This document shows, one piece after another, positions 1 to 8,037 of a DNA stretch of 64,000 nucleotides (its first letter is position 1; each line of letters opens with the position of its first letter). The stretch is taken from positions 1 through 64,000 of the forward strand of contig NZ_JAMXOF010000005.1 in assembly GCF_024055595.1 (NCBI RefSeq), given 5' to 3'. This stretch comes from Mucilaginibacter aurantiaciroseus. GTDB lineage: Bacteria; Bacteroidota; Bacteroidia; Sphingobacteriales; Sphingobacteriaceae. Both the position numbers and the translations under genes were made by a program. A model generated the notes under the pieces. That model ran no database searches and had not been told where the DNA came from. It saw only the letters and a program-made list of their open reading frames with translations.

Positions 1-130
1 CGGCCTTGATGTGGAAGCAGTGAACGCATTGGTAAACCAGCATACCGAAAACCCGCTATTGGGCCTGTTTGGACCCGCAAAAGTGAACGTTTTAAAATTG
101 AATGTAGCACTTGATGAATTAAAAAAATAA
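1..130 (+). CDS. kdpC: KdpC, potassium-transporting ATPase subunit C (3' end only)
   Basis: This is the last 42 codons of a gene entering from the left edge, read in the frame starting at base 2 and ending at TAA 128-130. The tail contains NPLLGLFGPAKVNVLKLN, a strongly conserved KdpC C-terminus. KdpC is the membrane-anchored small subunit of the high-affinity K+ pump KdpFABC and stabilises the KdpA-KdpB complex. The porin remnant and kdpD downstream fit a kdp operon. The rest of kdpC, and any kdpA, kdpB and kdpE, lie outside the window. Confidence 0.9.
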   Translation, partial: GLDVEAVNALVNQHTENPLLGLFGPAKVNVLKLNVALDELKK

Positions 131-239
131 CTGCCTCTAATTACATATATATAGCTTGCCGCACAGCAAATTGTGCTGTGCGGTTTCAATCATACTAATA
201 TGAATAAAGTACATCAACCTGTTTAGCTGTAAAACATAA

Positions 240-629
240 GGTACCATCATCGACCTAACCACCGCTTACCAAATTACGGATGCCCTTAAATAAGGGCTGA
301 ATGGCGCAAGCTTCTTGGCACCCGCTGCTGTAAAAAGTGGTTTTTAGGGTGTAGCATTATACCCGCAATTAGCAGTGTCAAAAGATGTAATTTTAGGCTT
401 AAGGGGCGAATACATTAAAACTAAAAGCGGTGGCTTTGTAACCACAGGCCCACCGGCAGGCGAATCTATCACCGCGTTTACTATAACCGCAAATATTAAA
501 GCAGGCCCGTTAAATTTGATACCCGAGGTTAGGTTAGATAACGACTCGACAGCGCAGTTCTTCAACAAAAATGCAGGGCCAACAAAACAGGCTTCGCAAT
601 TTTTAGTAGCTGCGGTTTACGCATTTTAA
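240..629 (+). pseudogene. Remnant of an outer-membrane beta-barrel porin (BBP2-like)
   Basis: Reading one frame from 240 gives a porin-like C-terminus of about 130 codons interrupted by TAA at 291 and TAG at 345. The second stop is where the family usually has Trp in an SGFWG-type motif, so TGG to TAG is likely. After the last stop the frame is intact (LGLRGEYIKTKSGG... to the terminal VAAVYAF). The terminal Phe and the alternating hydrophobic pattern are typical of a last outer-membrane beta-strand. The upstream two thirds of a normal porin (about 350-400 aa) are absent, so the gene has lost its 5' part and its function. It lies between kdpC and kdpD, where related bacteria often carry an intact porin gene (from memory). 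Family assignment is by recognition only. Confidence 0.7.
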
Positions 630-632
630 GGG

Positions 633-673
633 CCTCACCTAGATCCTCTCCTTTGGAGAGGATCTAGGTGAGG
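633..673. repeat. Perfect 19-bp inverted repeat between the porin remnant and kdpD
   Basis: A 19-bp arm (633-651), a 3-nt loop and a perfect complementary arm (655-673) end 15 bp before the kdpD ATG. The core is CTCTCC-TTT-GGAGAG. There is no T-run, so it is not a classical terminator for the + strand. It resembles the palindromic element inside miaB (39233-39325) in style, not in exact sequence. Confidence 0.85.
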
Positions 674-688
674 TAACAAAATAAAACA

Positions 689-1801
689 ATGGCAGAAAAA
701 GACACATCCGTAAAAAATTTCCTCGATCTGGTGAAAAAATCCAGGCGGGGTAAGCTGAAGATCTACATCGGCATGAGTGCCGGTGTGGGTAAAAGCTACA
801 GGATGCTACAGGAAGCCCACGCTTTGCAACGCAATGGCATAGGTTATATAGAAACTCATAACCGCGCCGAAACCCATGCCTTGCTGGATGGCCTGCCCAT
901 TATTGCCCGCCGTAAAACCTTCTACAAGGGCAAGGAATTGGAAGAAATGGATCTGCAAGCCATCATTAACCGCCACCCCGAGGTTCTTATTGTGGATGAA
1001 CTTGCCCATAGCAATATCGAGGGCAGTAAAAACTCCAAACGCTGGCAGGATGTGTTGGATATTTTAGAGGCCGGCATTAGCGTGATAACCGCGGTAAACA
1101 TCCAGCACCTCGAAAGCCTGAACGAGGACGAAGAGCAGATAACCGGCATTGCCATTACCGAACTCATCCCCGATAAAATATTAGACCTGGCAGATGAAAT
1201 GGTGAACATAGACCTAACCGCCGATGAATTGGTGGACAGGTTGACGGAAGGCAAGATCTACGAAAAAGCAAAAATTGAAGGCGCCCTGCAAAACTTTTTC
1301 CATAGTGATACGATCCTGCAACTGCGGGAGCTGGCTTTAAAAGAAGTTGCCCACCATGTAGAGCGCAAGATAGATAACGAGATCCCAAAGCAGATCAAAC
1401 TTCGCCCTGAGAAATCCCTGTCCTGTACCTCTTCCAATGCCGAAACGGTTAAGATCGTTATCCGCAAAATCGCCCGGTTGGCTTCCTACTACCGGTCGCC
1501 GTGGATTGTGCTTTACGTACAAAGCAGCAGTGAAAGTTTAGACAGGATAAAACCGGATAAGCAACGCTACCTCATTAACAATTTTAAACTGGCTACCGAG
1601 CTTGGTGCCGAACTCATCAAGCTGAAAAGCGACGCCATTACCCAAACAATTATGAAAGTAGCCGAAGAAAAAGAAGTGACTTCCATTTGCATTGGCAAGC
1701 CCCATTTAAATTTATGGCAGGTTATATTAAGAACAGCTATATTTAACGAGTTACTAAACAAGATTGCGCTAACAGAAACTGACCTGGTCATATTATCATG
1801 A
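689..1801 (+). CDS. kdpD: KdpD N-terminal sensor protein (KdpD + Usp domains, no kinase)
   Basis: This 370-aa protein covers only the cytoplasmic N-terminal half of classical KdpD. Residues about 20-230 form the KdpD domain, with a Walker A-like GMSAGVGKS (28-36) and a Walker B region ending DELAHSN (about 104-110). Residues about 250-370 form a universal-stress-protein-like domain. The membrane segments and histidine-kinase domains of the roughly 900-aa enterobacterial protein are missing. The TGA overlaps the ATG of a separate histidine kinase (ATGA, 1798-1801), so the two are probably translationally coupled and act together. In the family this half senses K+ and turgor state and controls kdpFABC expression. 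No kdpE was found downstream. Confidence 0.9.
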   Translation: MAEKDTSVKNFLDLVKKSRRGKLKIYIGMSAGVGKSYRMLQEAHALQRNGIGYIETHNRAETHALLDGLPIIARRKTFYKGKELEEMDLQAIINRHPEVLIVDELAHSNIEGSKNSKRWQDVLDILEAGISVITAVNIQHLESLNEDEEQITGIAITELIPDKILDLADEMVNIDLTADELVDRLTEGKIYEKAKIEGALQNFFHSDTILQLRELALKEVAHHVERKIDNEIPKQIKLRPEKSLSCTSSNAETVKIVIRKIARLASYYRSPWIVLYVQSSSESLDRIKPDKQRYLINNFKLATELGAELIKLKSDAITQTIMKVAEEKEVTSICIGKPHLNLWQVILRTAIFNELLNKIALTETDLVILS

Positions 1802-3561
1802 AAGTAAGAACTAAACTCCGGTTAGGCTTCGGCTTTTTATTTATAGTGGTGCTATTTTTTGGCGCTACCGCCTTGTTTTATATCCGCGATATCTCCGAAA
1901 ACTCTAAGGTGATTCTGAAGAATAACTACGAATCGCTGAGTTTTGCAAGGGAAATTCGGACTATTTTAGACGACAACGACCTGCCGCTTAGCACCGCAGC
2001 TACAGCAAAGTTTAACGATTACCTGCTAAAACAGGAAAATAACATCACCGAGCCCGGCGAAAGCAAGTATACCACCAATCTTCGCGCCTCATTTGAAGAA
2101 CTTAAAAAACTGCCACCCAACACCCCGGCAGAACAGCACGCAGACCGTACTGTACGCCATAGCCTGCGCGAGATCGAGCAATTAAACATGCAAGCCATCG
2201 TCCGTAAGGACAACAACGCCCGTGCATCGGTAAAAAGTGCGACATTGTTTCTTGGGCTGGTGGGCACTTTTACATTCCTGGTGCTGTTTAGCTTTAGCGT
2301 GAATTTCCCGGGATACATCGCCAATCCGCTTAAGGCATTGTTAGATGGGATCCGTGAGATTGGCCAGGGCAATTATGGCAAACGCCTGCATTTTGAACAA
2401 AACGATGAGTTTGCCGAGGTAGCAAATGCCTTTAACTTAATGGCTGCCAGGTTAAATGATTGGGAGAATAGCAACCTGGCAACGGTAATATCCGAGAAAC
2501 GACGCATCGAAACCATCATAGATCAGATGCAGGATGCCATTATAGGCGTGAACGAAAAGCAGGAGGTGCTTTTCATGAATGATGCCGCCCGTAAAACACT
2601 GAATATTACGGGTGATAAGGTGATTGGCCAAAACACAGCCAACCTCGCTAAAAATAACGATCTGCTAAAATCTATCCTGAAGGATGATGCCGGTATTAAA
2701 CCATTCAAAATTGTGCTGGATAGCCGCGAAATGTATTTCCAGATGCAGAGCAGCGATATTGTAGTACCCAATATGCAGGAGAAAAAAGGCGCGCTGCAAC
2801 TGGCAAACCGCTCGGCAGGTAAGGTTTATATTCTTAAAAACATCACCGAGTTTAAAGAACGCGACGAGGCCAAAACAAATTTTATTGCAACCATATCTCA
2901 TGAGCTAAAAACCCCTATCGCATCCATAAAAATGAGCCTGCAATTGCTAAACGACCAGCGCGTGGGCACCATTAACAGCGAGCAGGAACAATTGGTTAAC
3001 CACATCAAAGATGATAACGACCGCCTGTTAAAAATAACCAGCGAATTGCTGGAGCTTTCGCAGGTAGAAACCGGTAATATCCAACTCAACTTTGTGCCGG
3101 TAAACCCGATGCAGATAGTTAATTATGCCATCACATCCATCAAGTTCCAGGCAGATCAAAAACAGGTACAGTTGGAGATACTAAAAGATGATGATTTGCC
3201 CGAGGTGCAGGTAGATATCGAAAAAACGGCCTGGGTGCTTGTCAATTTCCTATCCAACGCTTTACGCTACAGTGCCGAGAAATCAAAAATTGAGATCCGG
3301 GTAACCGCCAAAAACAAGCAAGTGCAATTCGCGGTGAAAGACTTTGGAAAAGGTATCGACGAAACTTACCAGAAACGCCTGTTCGACCGCTACTTCCAGG
3401 TACCGACTGATGGGCAAAACAAATCAGGTTCGGGCCTTGGCCTGGCTATTTCTAAAGATTTTATAAACGCGCAAGGCGGTACTATAGGTGTTGAAAGTGA
3501 GATTGGGGCAGGCAGCAGGTTTTATTTTGCGTTGCCAATAACCAATGCCTCAGGCGAGTAA
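1798..3561 (+). CDS. Membrane sensor histidine kinase coupled to KdpD
   Basis: This 587-aa protein has a TM segment at about 11-31, a short periplasmic region, a second TM at about 147-170, a HAMP region (about 170-225), a PAS-like region (about 240-360), a HisKA H-box with SHELKTP (His368), and an HATPase domain. The N-box NFLSNALRYS lies at 483-492, DFGKGID at about 515 and GSGLGLAI at 544-551. It overlaps kdpD by 4 bp and probably supplies the kinase half that the short KdpD lacks. The phospho-acceptor would be a KdpE-type regulator not seen here. Its role in K+ signalling is inferred from context alone. Confidence 0.85.
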   Translation: MKVRTKLRLGFGFLFIVVLFFGATALFYIRDISENSKVILKNNYESLSFAREIRTILDDNDLPLSTAATAKFNDYLLKQENNITEPGESKYTTNLRASFEELKKLPPNTPAEQHADRTVRHSLREIEQLNMQAIVRKDNNARASVKSATLFLGLVGTFTFLVLFSFSVNFPGYIANPLKALLDGIREIGQGNYGKRLHFEQNDEFAEVANAFNLMAARLNDWENSNLATVISEKRRIETIIDQMQDAIIGVNEKQEVLFMNDAARKTLNITGDKVIGQNTANLAKNNDLLKSILKDDAGIKPFKIVLDSREMYFQMQSSDIVVPNMQEKKGALQLANRSAGKVYILKNITEFKERDEAKTNFIATISHELKTPIASIKMSLQLLNDQRVGTINSEQEQLVNHIKDDNDRLLKITSELLELSQVETGNIQLNFVPVNPMQIVNYAITSIKFQADQKQVQLEILKDDDLPEVQVDIEKTAWVLVNFLSNALRYSAEKSKIEIRVTAKNKQVQFAVKDFGKGIDETYQKRLFDRYFQVPTDGQNKSGSGLGLAISKDFINAQGGTIGVESEIGAGSRFYFALPITNASGE

Positions 3562-3571
3562 CTTAAGGCTT

Positions 3572-4549
3572 TTAAGCCGCGGCCTGCCTGTTATATTTAT
3601 TTTTATAATTAATAGGCGATAGCCCGGTTAACTTTTTAAACACCGTTCTAAACGCTTTTACATCGGTATAACCAACATCGTACATAACTTCTGATATATT
3701 CTTAGCGGAATTTTCGAGTTCTTTTTTTGCTGCTTCTACCTTTACCCTTTGTATATATTCGGCGGGGGTATTATTTGTGGCCTTTTTAAAACGCCTTTCA
3801 AAATGGCGCTTTCCAATGGCAAACTTATCTGCCAGTTCGTCAACAGAAAATTTTAATGTGTAATTTTCCTCAATATACTCCTGCGCTAATTTAACAGACT
3901 CGTCTTCGTGCTTTTTTTGCCCGTTAAACATCACAAACGGCGATTGGCTTTTTCTGTCTATTTCTATCGCGAAAAATTTGGCTGCCATAATAGACATTTC
4001 GCGCCCGGCATATTTCTCTACAATGTGGAGCAACAAATTCCAGTAACTGCTTGCGCCGCCGCTTGAGTAAAGGCCATCTGCCTCGGTAATGATACTACCC
4101 TCGGTCATGGTAACCTTAGGGAACATCTCCCTAAAATCATTTGCCGAAAGCCAGTGCGTAGAACACGATTTACCATCAAGCAAACCGGTAGATGCTAATA
4201 GGAACGCACCAAGGCAAAGTGATGCTACCTCCGCGCCGTTTTTGTGTTGAGTTACGATCCAGGGCAACAACTCTTCGTTAAGCCGTAACATGGTTTTCAT
4301 ATCTCCCGCTAAAGCCGGTATAACCACCAAGTCGGTTTTTTTAAGATCTTTTATCAGCACATCTGTTTTAACCGAAAAGCTGCCGCTGTTTAATGGCACA
4401 TGCTCGGTAAGCCCTACTAATTGCACATTAAACAAGGGATGCTTGCCCGAATTAATGAGGAATTGATTTACCGCGGTAAACATATAGCGAGGATCAACCA
4501 CAGATGAAGGCACCGATTCATACGGCACTAAAATAGAAATGTGTTTCAT
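3572..4549 (-). CDS. GlxA-family AraC-type transcriptional regulator
   Basis: This 325-aa protein has an N-terminal DJ-1/PfpI-like domain (about 1-190) and a C-terminal AraC helix-turn-helix pair (about 220-318) ending with the typical VGYTDVKAFRTVFKKLTG signature. The nucleophile-elbow Cys of the PfpI fold is present (Cys112 in SLCLGAF), although in this regulator family the domain is generally a ligand sensor and not an enzyme. Its stop is 11 bp from the convergent histidine-kinase stop. Its ligand and targets are unknown, and a link to the potassium genes on either side is not shown by the sequence. Confidence 0.85.
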   Translation of the reverse strand: MKHISILVPYESVPSSVVDPRYMFTAVNQFLINSGKHPLFNVQLVGLTEHVPLNSGSFSVKTDVLIKDLKKTDLVVIPALAGDMKTMLRLNEELLPWIVTQHKNGAEVASLCLGAFLLASTGLLDGKSCSTHWLSANDFREMFPKVTMTEGSIITEADGLYSSGGASSYWNLLLHIVEKYAGREMSIMAAKFFAIEIDRKSQSPFVMFNGQKKHEDESVKLAQEYIEENYTLKFSVDELADKFAIGKRHFERRFKKATNNTPAEYIQRVKVEAAKKELENSAKNISEVMYDVGYTDVKAFRTVFKKLTGLSPINYKNKYNRQAAA

Positions 4550-4991
4550 AATTACCTGATGATGTTACAGGACGAGGTTTATTCTATTAAATTTAATGAA
4601 TTAACCTTAAATAAAAATTAAAAGCTACGGCACTTCTTGTCCGGTTTTCCTTTATTTTAAAAAAGTACTTTGCGAGATAGTCGGTCTAACTACATTTATA
4701 GTAATTATAAATCTACTATTACGTAATACAAAAAAAAGGTTATTATAAACCCCTGTTAACTAATGTATAGTAGATAAATATTGAATAGGATTGTAGATTA
4801 CTGTTATTTGATTCGGATTTTGATGTAAGTTATACATACAGCTTACCTTTATTTTTTAAAAGGTAAATTACGCAGTACCTTATAAATAAATAGTCAAACT
4901 GTGAAGCAATACTCTTTGAAGCAAAAAACCTTCCCATTGTGGAAGGTTTTATCAGCAATATAGTAATCTATTTTGTTTTAATTAAATTAGT
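4550..4991. other. AT-rich intergenic region between the AraC regulator and kup
   Basis: These 442 bp contain no credible ORF. The only clear structure is the kup terminator at 4925-4950. The segment should also hold the promoter of the AraC regulator on the minus strand, but I could not place one with confidence. Confidence 0.6.
4925..4950 (-). terminator. Terminator of kup
   Basis: Arms 4925-4934 and 4941-4950 pair perfectly over 10 bp around a 6-nt loop. On the minus strand the hairpin is followed by a T-run. It lies about 40 bp past the kup stop. Confidence 0.85.
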
Positions 4992-6959
4992 TTAATTCGG
5001 TTCTACTCTTATTAAAACAATATTACTTACCGGTTTAACAATAAGCGGTATTTTTTCAATGCGGGTTTCGCTAGTATCCAGCCCAAACGCTTTGGCTTCG
5101 CTTTGGGCTAATTTTTTGATCGCAAAATAACTATTCAATATAAACCCTTCCCGTACACTGAATTCATTATTATAGGATAGAAATTTTTCCATGATCACAA
5201 ATTGAAAATCGGCTGCGAGGTTAAAGTGGCTTAAAGATGCATACTTGCTGGTTATATCGAGCTCATTCCTTGCAACCATTTCTTCTACAACTTTTCTAAA
5301 AAGCAAATTGATACGAGGTTGGATTCTAAATCCTAACCGGAACTCCACCCTGATTACTTTATCATTTTCCATCTCATCCACCGTATATTCCATAGTGTAC
5401 GGTTCATCGGTGCGCTCAATATGTATAAACCAGTAAACGTCAGCTCTTTTTGGCTTTCTGCTTAATATGGAATACATTATTTTTTGCTCGATTTGCTTAC
5501 TGTTGTTGGCCTTTGTTAAGTAAATCAAATGTGTTGCATATTTTGAAACAGTCTGATCAGCACTTAATGCTTTAAGAAAAGGAATTTGTTCTTTCAGATC
5601 AATAAAATGGAGAAACCGGTTATTGATCTTACGAGCCCTAAACCAGATATACATGGTAAAAATCAATCCAAATTCAAAGAAAAGAAAGAACAACCTTTTT
5701 AGTAATTTAACGGCATTAGTAACAAAAAAAGAAAACTCTACAGTAAAGAACACGCAAAGAATAATAGTAACCAGCCATACTGGCCAATGCTTTACGTAAC
5801 GCATAAAATAATACATTAATATTGTAGTCATCAACATAGCGATAGTAATAGAGAAACCGTAGGCACTGGTCATGTTAGCAGATGTGCGGAAATATAAGGA
5901 AACCGCGATACAGCCAAAACACAAAATCCAGTTGATACTTGGAATATAGATCTGCCCGCGAATATTTGACGGGTATTTCACCGTTATGCGTGGCCAGAAA
6001 TTCATACTGATTGCCTCGCTTATCAACGTAAACGATCCGCTTATTAACGCCTGGCTTGCAATAATAGTTGCTAAGGTTGCAATAGCTATACTTGGTATTA
6101 GAAAAAAATGTGGTACAATCTCGAAGAAAGGATTGACCCCGTTAAAATTTTTAGTAACCGGCTGCATTAATACCCATGCCCCCTGGCCAAGGTAATTTAG
6201 CATTAATGCGGTTTTTACAAATATCCAGGTAACCTGAATGTTTTTTCTGCCACAATGGCCCAAATCAGAATACAAAGCTTCAGCTCCTGTTGTACATAAA
6301 AAAACAGCTCCTAATAGCCAGAAACCATTGGGATGATATATCAATAACCGCGCACCATAATATGGGTTGAGGGCTTTAAATATTTGCGGATAATGCATCA
6401 GCTGTATTATACCTAAAATGCTAAGCATTGAAAACCAAATTAGCATAACAGGCCCAAAACACGAGCCCACAATCTTGGTCCCAAATTGCTGGAAGAAGAA
6501 CAGGACGATCATTATGGAAATCACAATAATTAAAACCAGATTATTTCCTGGAACAATCTCCTTCGCAAAAGCCGGCACAAGGTTCAAACCTTCAATAGCC
6601 GAAGTAACTGAGATAGGAGGAGTAATGATCCCGTCTGCAAGTAAGGTGCCTGCACCTATAATTGCTGGTATTGCAAGCCATTTACCATATCTTCTGACTA
6701 GCGCATACAACGAGAAAATTCCACCCTCGCCACGGTTATCCGCCTGTAAGGTTATGATAATATATTTGAATGTTGTTTGTAAGGTAAGAGTCCAAAAAAT
6801 ACAAGAAATGGAACCCAAAACAAGGTCTGCATTAACTTTTCCGCCCTCGATGAGTAAAGTTTGAAAAACATATAAAGGTGATGTTCCAATATCTCCAAAA
6901 ATTATACCCAATGTAACCAGCATTCCTGCTGCTGAAAGTTTCTTTAAATGTGAATTCAT
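4992..6959 (-). CDS. kup: Kup-family potassium uptake permease
   Basis: This 655-aa inner-membrane protein belongs to the KUP/HAK/KT family, which imports K+ probably with H+. The N-terminus has the family signature GDIGTSPLY (residues 22-30). About twelve hydrophobic segments span residues 10-440, followed by a cytoplasmic C-terminal domain of about 200 residues. Length is normal for bacterial Kup (about 620-660). It is expressed alone, with a terminator 40 bp downstream. Together with the kdp operon at the left edge it gives the locus both a constitutive-type and an inducible-type K+ importer; that division of labour is family knowledge. Confidence 0.95.
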   Translation of the reverse strand: MNSHLKKLSAAGMLVTLGIIFGDIGTSPLYVFQTLLIEGGKVNADLVLGSISCIFWTLTLQTTFKYIIITLQADNRGEGGIFSLYALVRRYGKWLAIPAIIGAGTLLADGIITPPISVTSAIEGLNLVPAFAKEIVPGNNLVLIIVISIMIVLFFFQQFGTKIVGSCFGPVMLIWFSMLSILGIIQLMHYPQIFKALNPYYGARLLIYHPNGFWLLGAVFLCTTGAEALYSDLGHCGRKNIQVTWIFVKTALMLNYLGQGAWVLMQPVTKNFNGVNPFFEIVPHFFLIPSIAIATLATIIASQALISGSFTLISEAISMNFWPRITVKYPSNIRGQIYIPSINWILCFGCIAVSLYFRTSANMTSAYGFSITIAMLMTTILMYYFMRYVKHWPVWLVTIILCVFFTVEFSFFVTNAVKLLKRLFFLFFEFGLIFTMYIWFRARKINNRFLHFIDLKEQIPFLKALSADQTVSKYATHLIYLTKANNSKQIEQKIMYSILSRKPKRADVYWFIHIERTDEPYTMEYTVDEMENDKVIRVEFRLGFRIQPRINLLFRKVVEEMVARNELDITSKYASLSHFNLAADFQFVIMEKFLSYNNEFSVREGFILNSYFAIKKLAQSEAKAFGLDTSETRIEKIPLIVKPVSNIVLIRVEPN

Positions 6960-6967
6960 GTGTTAAT

Positions 6968-7378
6968 TTAATAAAACCAGCTATGGTCCAATATGGTGTA
7001 ATAATTAAATAAATTGGTGTGTGATGGCGGATAGATTTCGTGATAGTCATGGGAAGGTCGAAATTTTTCTAATAAAGGAAAGGTTACGGTAATATAATTC
7101 ATTACCAAAACCGAGTTGAATGCTTTATTTTTTAATAGAAAAAATCGCTCAGATATGGCTATCCTTTTACTTTTTACTAATGAATTCCCTGAAGATATGA
7201 CAATAACTATGTGATTTACTGATTCGTTAATAAGCGTTATAAAATTATTTGTAGAATTCAAATGACCTAACTGTATATCCGAAATTTCATTTGTTAAAAA
7301 TTCTTTAAAAAAACCCAAATTGGGGAGTGGTACAAATTGCATTTTCCACAATAGGCGAAAACCATACCATTTTGGCAA
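6968..7378 (-). CDS. Doubtful ORF upstream of kup, unknown
   Basis: A 136-codon open frame in the kup orientation ends 8 bp before the kup start. A more natural start may be the internal Met at about residue 13 (MQFVPLPNLG). It has no signal peptide, no membrane segment and no motif I recognise, and its composition is rich in Asn, Phe and Ile, as expected for translated AT-rich spacer. The tight spacing to kup is the only argument for it. It could equally be an untranslated leader of kup. Confidence 0.25.
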   Translation of the reverse strand: MPKWYGFRLLWKMQFVPLPNLGFFKEFLTNEISDIQLGHLNSTNNFITLINESVNHIVIVISSGNSLVKSKRIAISERFFLLKNKAFNSVLVMNYITVTFPLLEKFRPSHDYHEIYPPSHTNLFNYYTILDHSWFY

Positions 7379-7411
7379 AAGCTTTACTAATAATTTATAT
7401 ATGAGGCATAT

Positions 7412-7567
7412 ATGATTTTTAATTTTTATAAACTTTTTTCAAAGCTTACCGAAATGGAAGGGTCAATCCCCAAAATGGTAGGGATGGCATGGTTTATGAG
7501 CCAAATCGAAGCCGTTAACAAGAAGTATTATTCCTTTCATTTTACAAAGTTAATTAAAGCCATATAA
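7412..7567 (+). CDS. Doubtful 51-codon ORF, possible gene remnant
   Basis: This ORF starts at ATG 7412 and ends at TAA 7565. The product includes EGSIPKMVGMAWFMSQIEAV, which looks more protein-like than random AT-rich DNA, but I recognise no family. It sits between the kup upstream region and the tRNA-fragment element and could be the scar of a lost gene. No clear promoter or ribosome binding site was seen. Confidence 0.2.
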   Translation: MIFNFYKLFSKLTEMEGSIPKMVGMAWFMSQIEAVNKKYYSFHFTKLIKAI

Positions 7568-7649
7568 TACTGCTGAGTCGTAAGAGTAAGTTTACTTTTA
7601 CGCGAGACGTCCTGCGAGTCGAGCGAGGGTCTGAGCAAAAATAGTACGC

Positions 7650-7689
7650 AGGCTTTGTGGGAGTTACTGGGTTCGAACCAGTGACCCTC
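7650..7689 (-). repeat. 40-bp direct repeat, left copy (tRNA-Val 3' part)
   Basis: This copy is identical over 40 bp to 7998-8037. Read on the minus strand it covers the variable loop, T-arm, 3' acceptor strand and discriminator of tRNA-Val plus the first bases after the gene. The two copies are 348 bp apart and lie on either side of the GIY-YIG gene. Confidence 0.9.
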
Positions 7690-7721
7690 CCGATGTAAAA
7701 TCGGGATGATCTGAACCAGCT
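7658..7721 (-). pseudogene. Truncated tRNA-Val-like pseudogene
   Basis: On the minus strand this has the D-loop part, an anticodon hairpin, variable loop, T-arm and 3' acceptor strand of a tRNA, but the 5' acceptor strand and the 5' half of the D-arm are missing. The T-arm and acceptor are identical to the intact tRNA-Val at 8006-8080. The anticodon hairpin differs: it has a 6-bp stem (TCCCGA/TCGGGA) and a 7-nt loop TTTTACA. This is two nucleotides longer than canonical, so no anticodon can be read safely. Its 5' end merges with the 3' end of the GIY-YIG gene: the stop codon TAG (7722-7720) begins the shared D-loop sequence. Confidence 0.8.
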
Positions 7722-7968
7722 ATTTTATTGTAGAAATTAGTTGTTCTATCATTTTTCTGCTTTTCCAAGCCTTTATTTGCCGTTCTCTTCTTCCAGCTTC
7801 TTCTTTCGTAAGATGTGGCTCCAACCATTTGATTATCCAATCCGGTGCCCTGCCTGTAAACCCTTTATGATAAGAATTATGCTTTTTTAAACGCTCTTCC
7901 ACGTTGGATGTTGACCCAACATAATATTTATTAAGCGATTGCGAATAAAGTATATAAGTGAAAAACAT
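7720..7968 (-). CDS. Small GIY-YIG nuclease-domain protein
   Basis: This 82-aa protein is a single GIY-YIG domain of the short (about 80-100 aa) bacterial type. The first half-motif is FTYILYS (residues 3-9) and the second YYVGS (15-19). The catalytic-type Arg26 and the metal-ligand-type Glu62 (RRERQIKAWK) are present, so it may be active. The ATG at 7968 (MFFTYILYS) is chosen over an upstream TTG at 7977. It lies just after the tRNA-Val terminator, and its stop codon lies inside a tRNA remnant. Its cellular role is unknown; a homing or tRNA-associated mobile role is inferred from the repeats. Confidence 0.85.
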   Translation of the reverse strand: MFFTYILYSQSLNKYYVGSTSNVEERLKKHNSYHKGFTGRAPDWIIKWLEPHLTKEEAGRRERQIKAWKSRKMIEQLISTIK

Positions 7969-7978
7969 ATTATACAAA

Positions 7979-8004
7979 AAAGCCTCACATTTCTGTGAGG
8001 CTTT
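7979..8004 (-). terminator. Terminator of tRNA-Val
   Basis: Arms 7979-7989 and 7994-8004 form an 11-bp stem with a 4-nt loop. A run of T follows on the minus strand. It starts one base after the tRNA 3' end. Confidence 0.85.
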
Positions 8005-8037
8005 GTGGGAGTTACTGGGTTCGAACCAGTGACCCTC
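7998..8037 (-). repeat. 40-bp direct repeat, right copy (inside intact tRNA-Val)
   Basis: This copy is identical to 7650-7689. It covers the 3' half of the intact tRNA-Val and the first bases of its terminator stem. Confidence 0.9.

Larger units (their letters stand above)
7650..8037 (-). mobile_element. Candidate GIY-YIG nuclease element bounded by tRNA 3' repeats
   Basis: On the minus strand the order is intact tRNA-Val, tRNA terminator, GIY-YIG nuclease gene, then a truncated second tRNA whose 3' 40 bp repeat the intact gene. This arrangement resembles a minimal element that entered or copied itself at a tRNA 3' end, leaving the host tRNA whole. An alternative is a tandem tRNA duplication whose second copy had its 5' half replaced by the nuclease gene. 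No integrase or transposase is present. Mobility is inference. Confidence 0.5.

Noticed and set aside
633..673. Rho-independent terminator after the porin remnant
   Set aside because: The palindrome has no T-run on the + strand; it was kept as an inverted repeat of unknown role.
7658..7721. A functional UAA-decoding suppressor tRNA (loop TTTTACA could present UUA)
   Set aside because: The 5' acceptor strand and half of the D-arm are missing, the anticodon stem has 6 bp, and general UAA readthrough would damage the many genes ending in TAA. The TAA-containing broken genes are better explained by decay.
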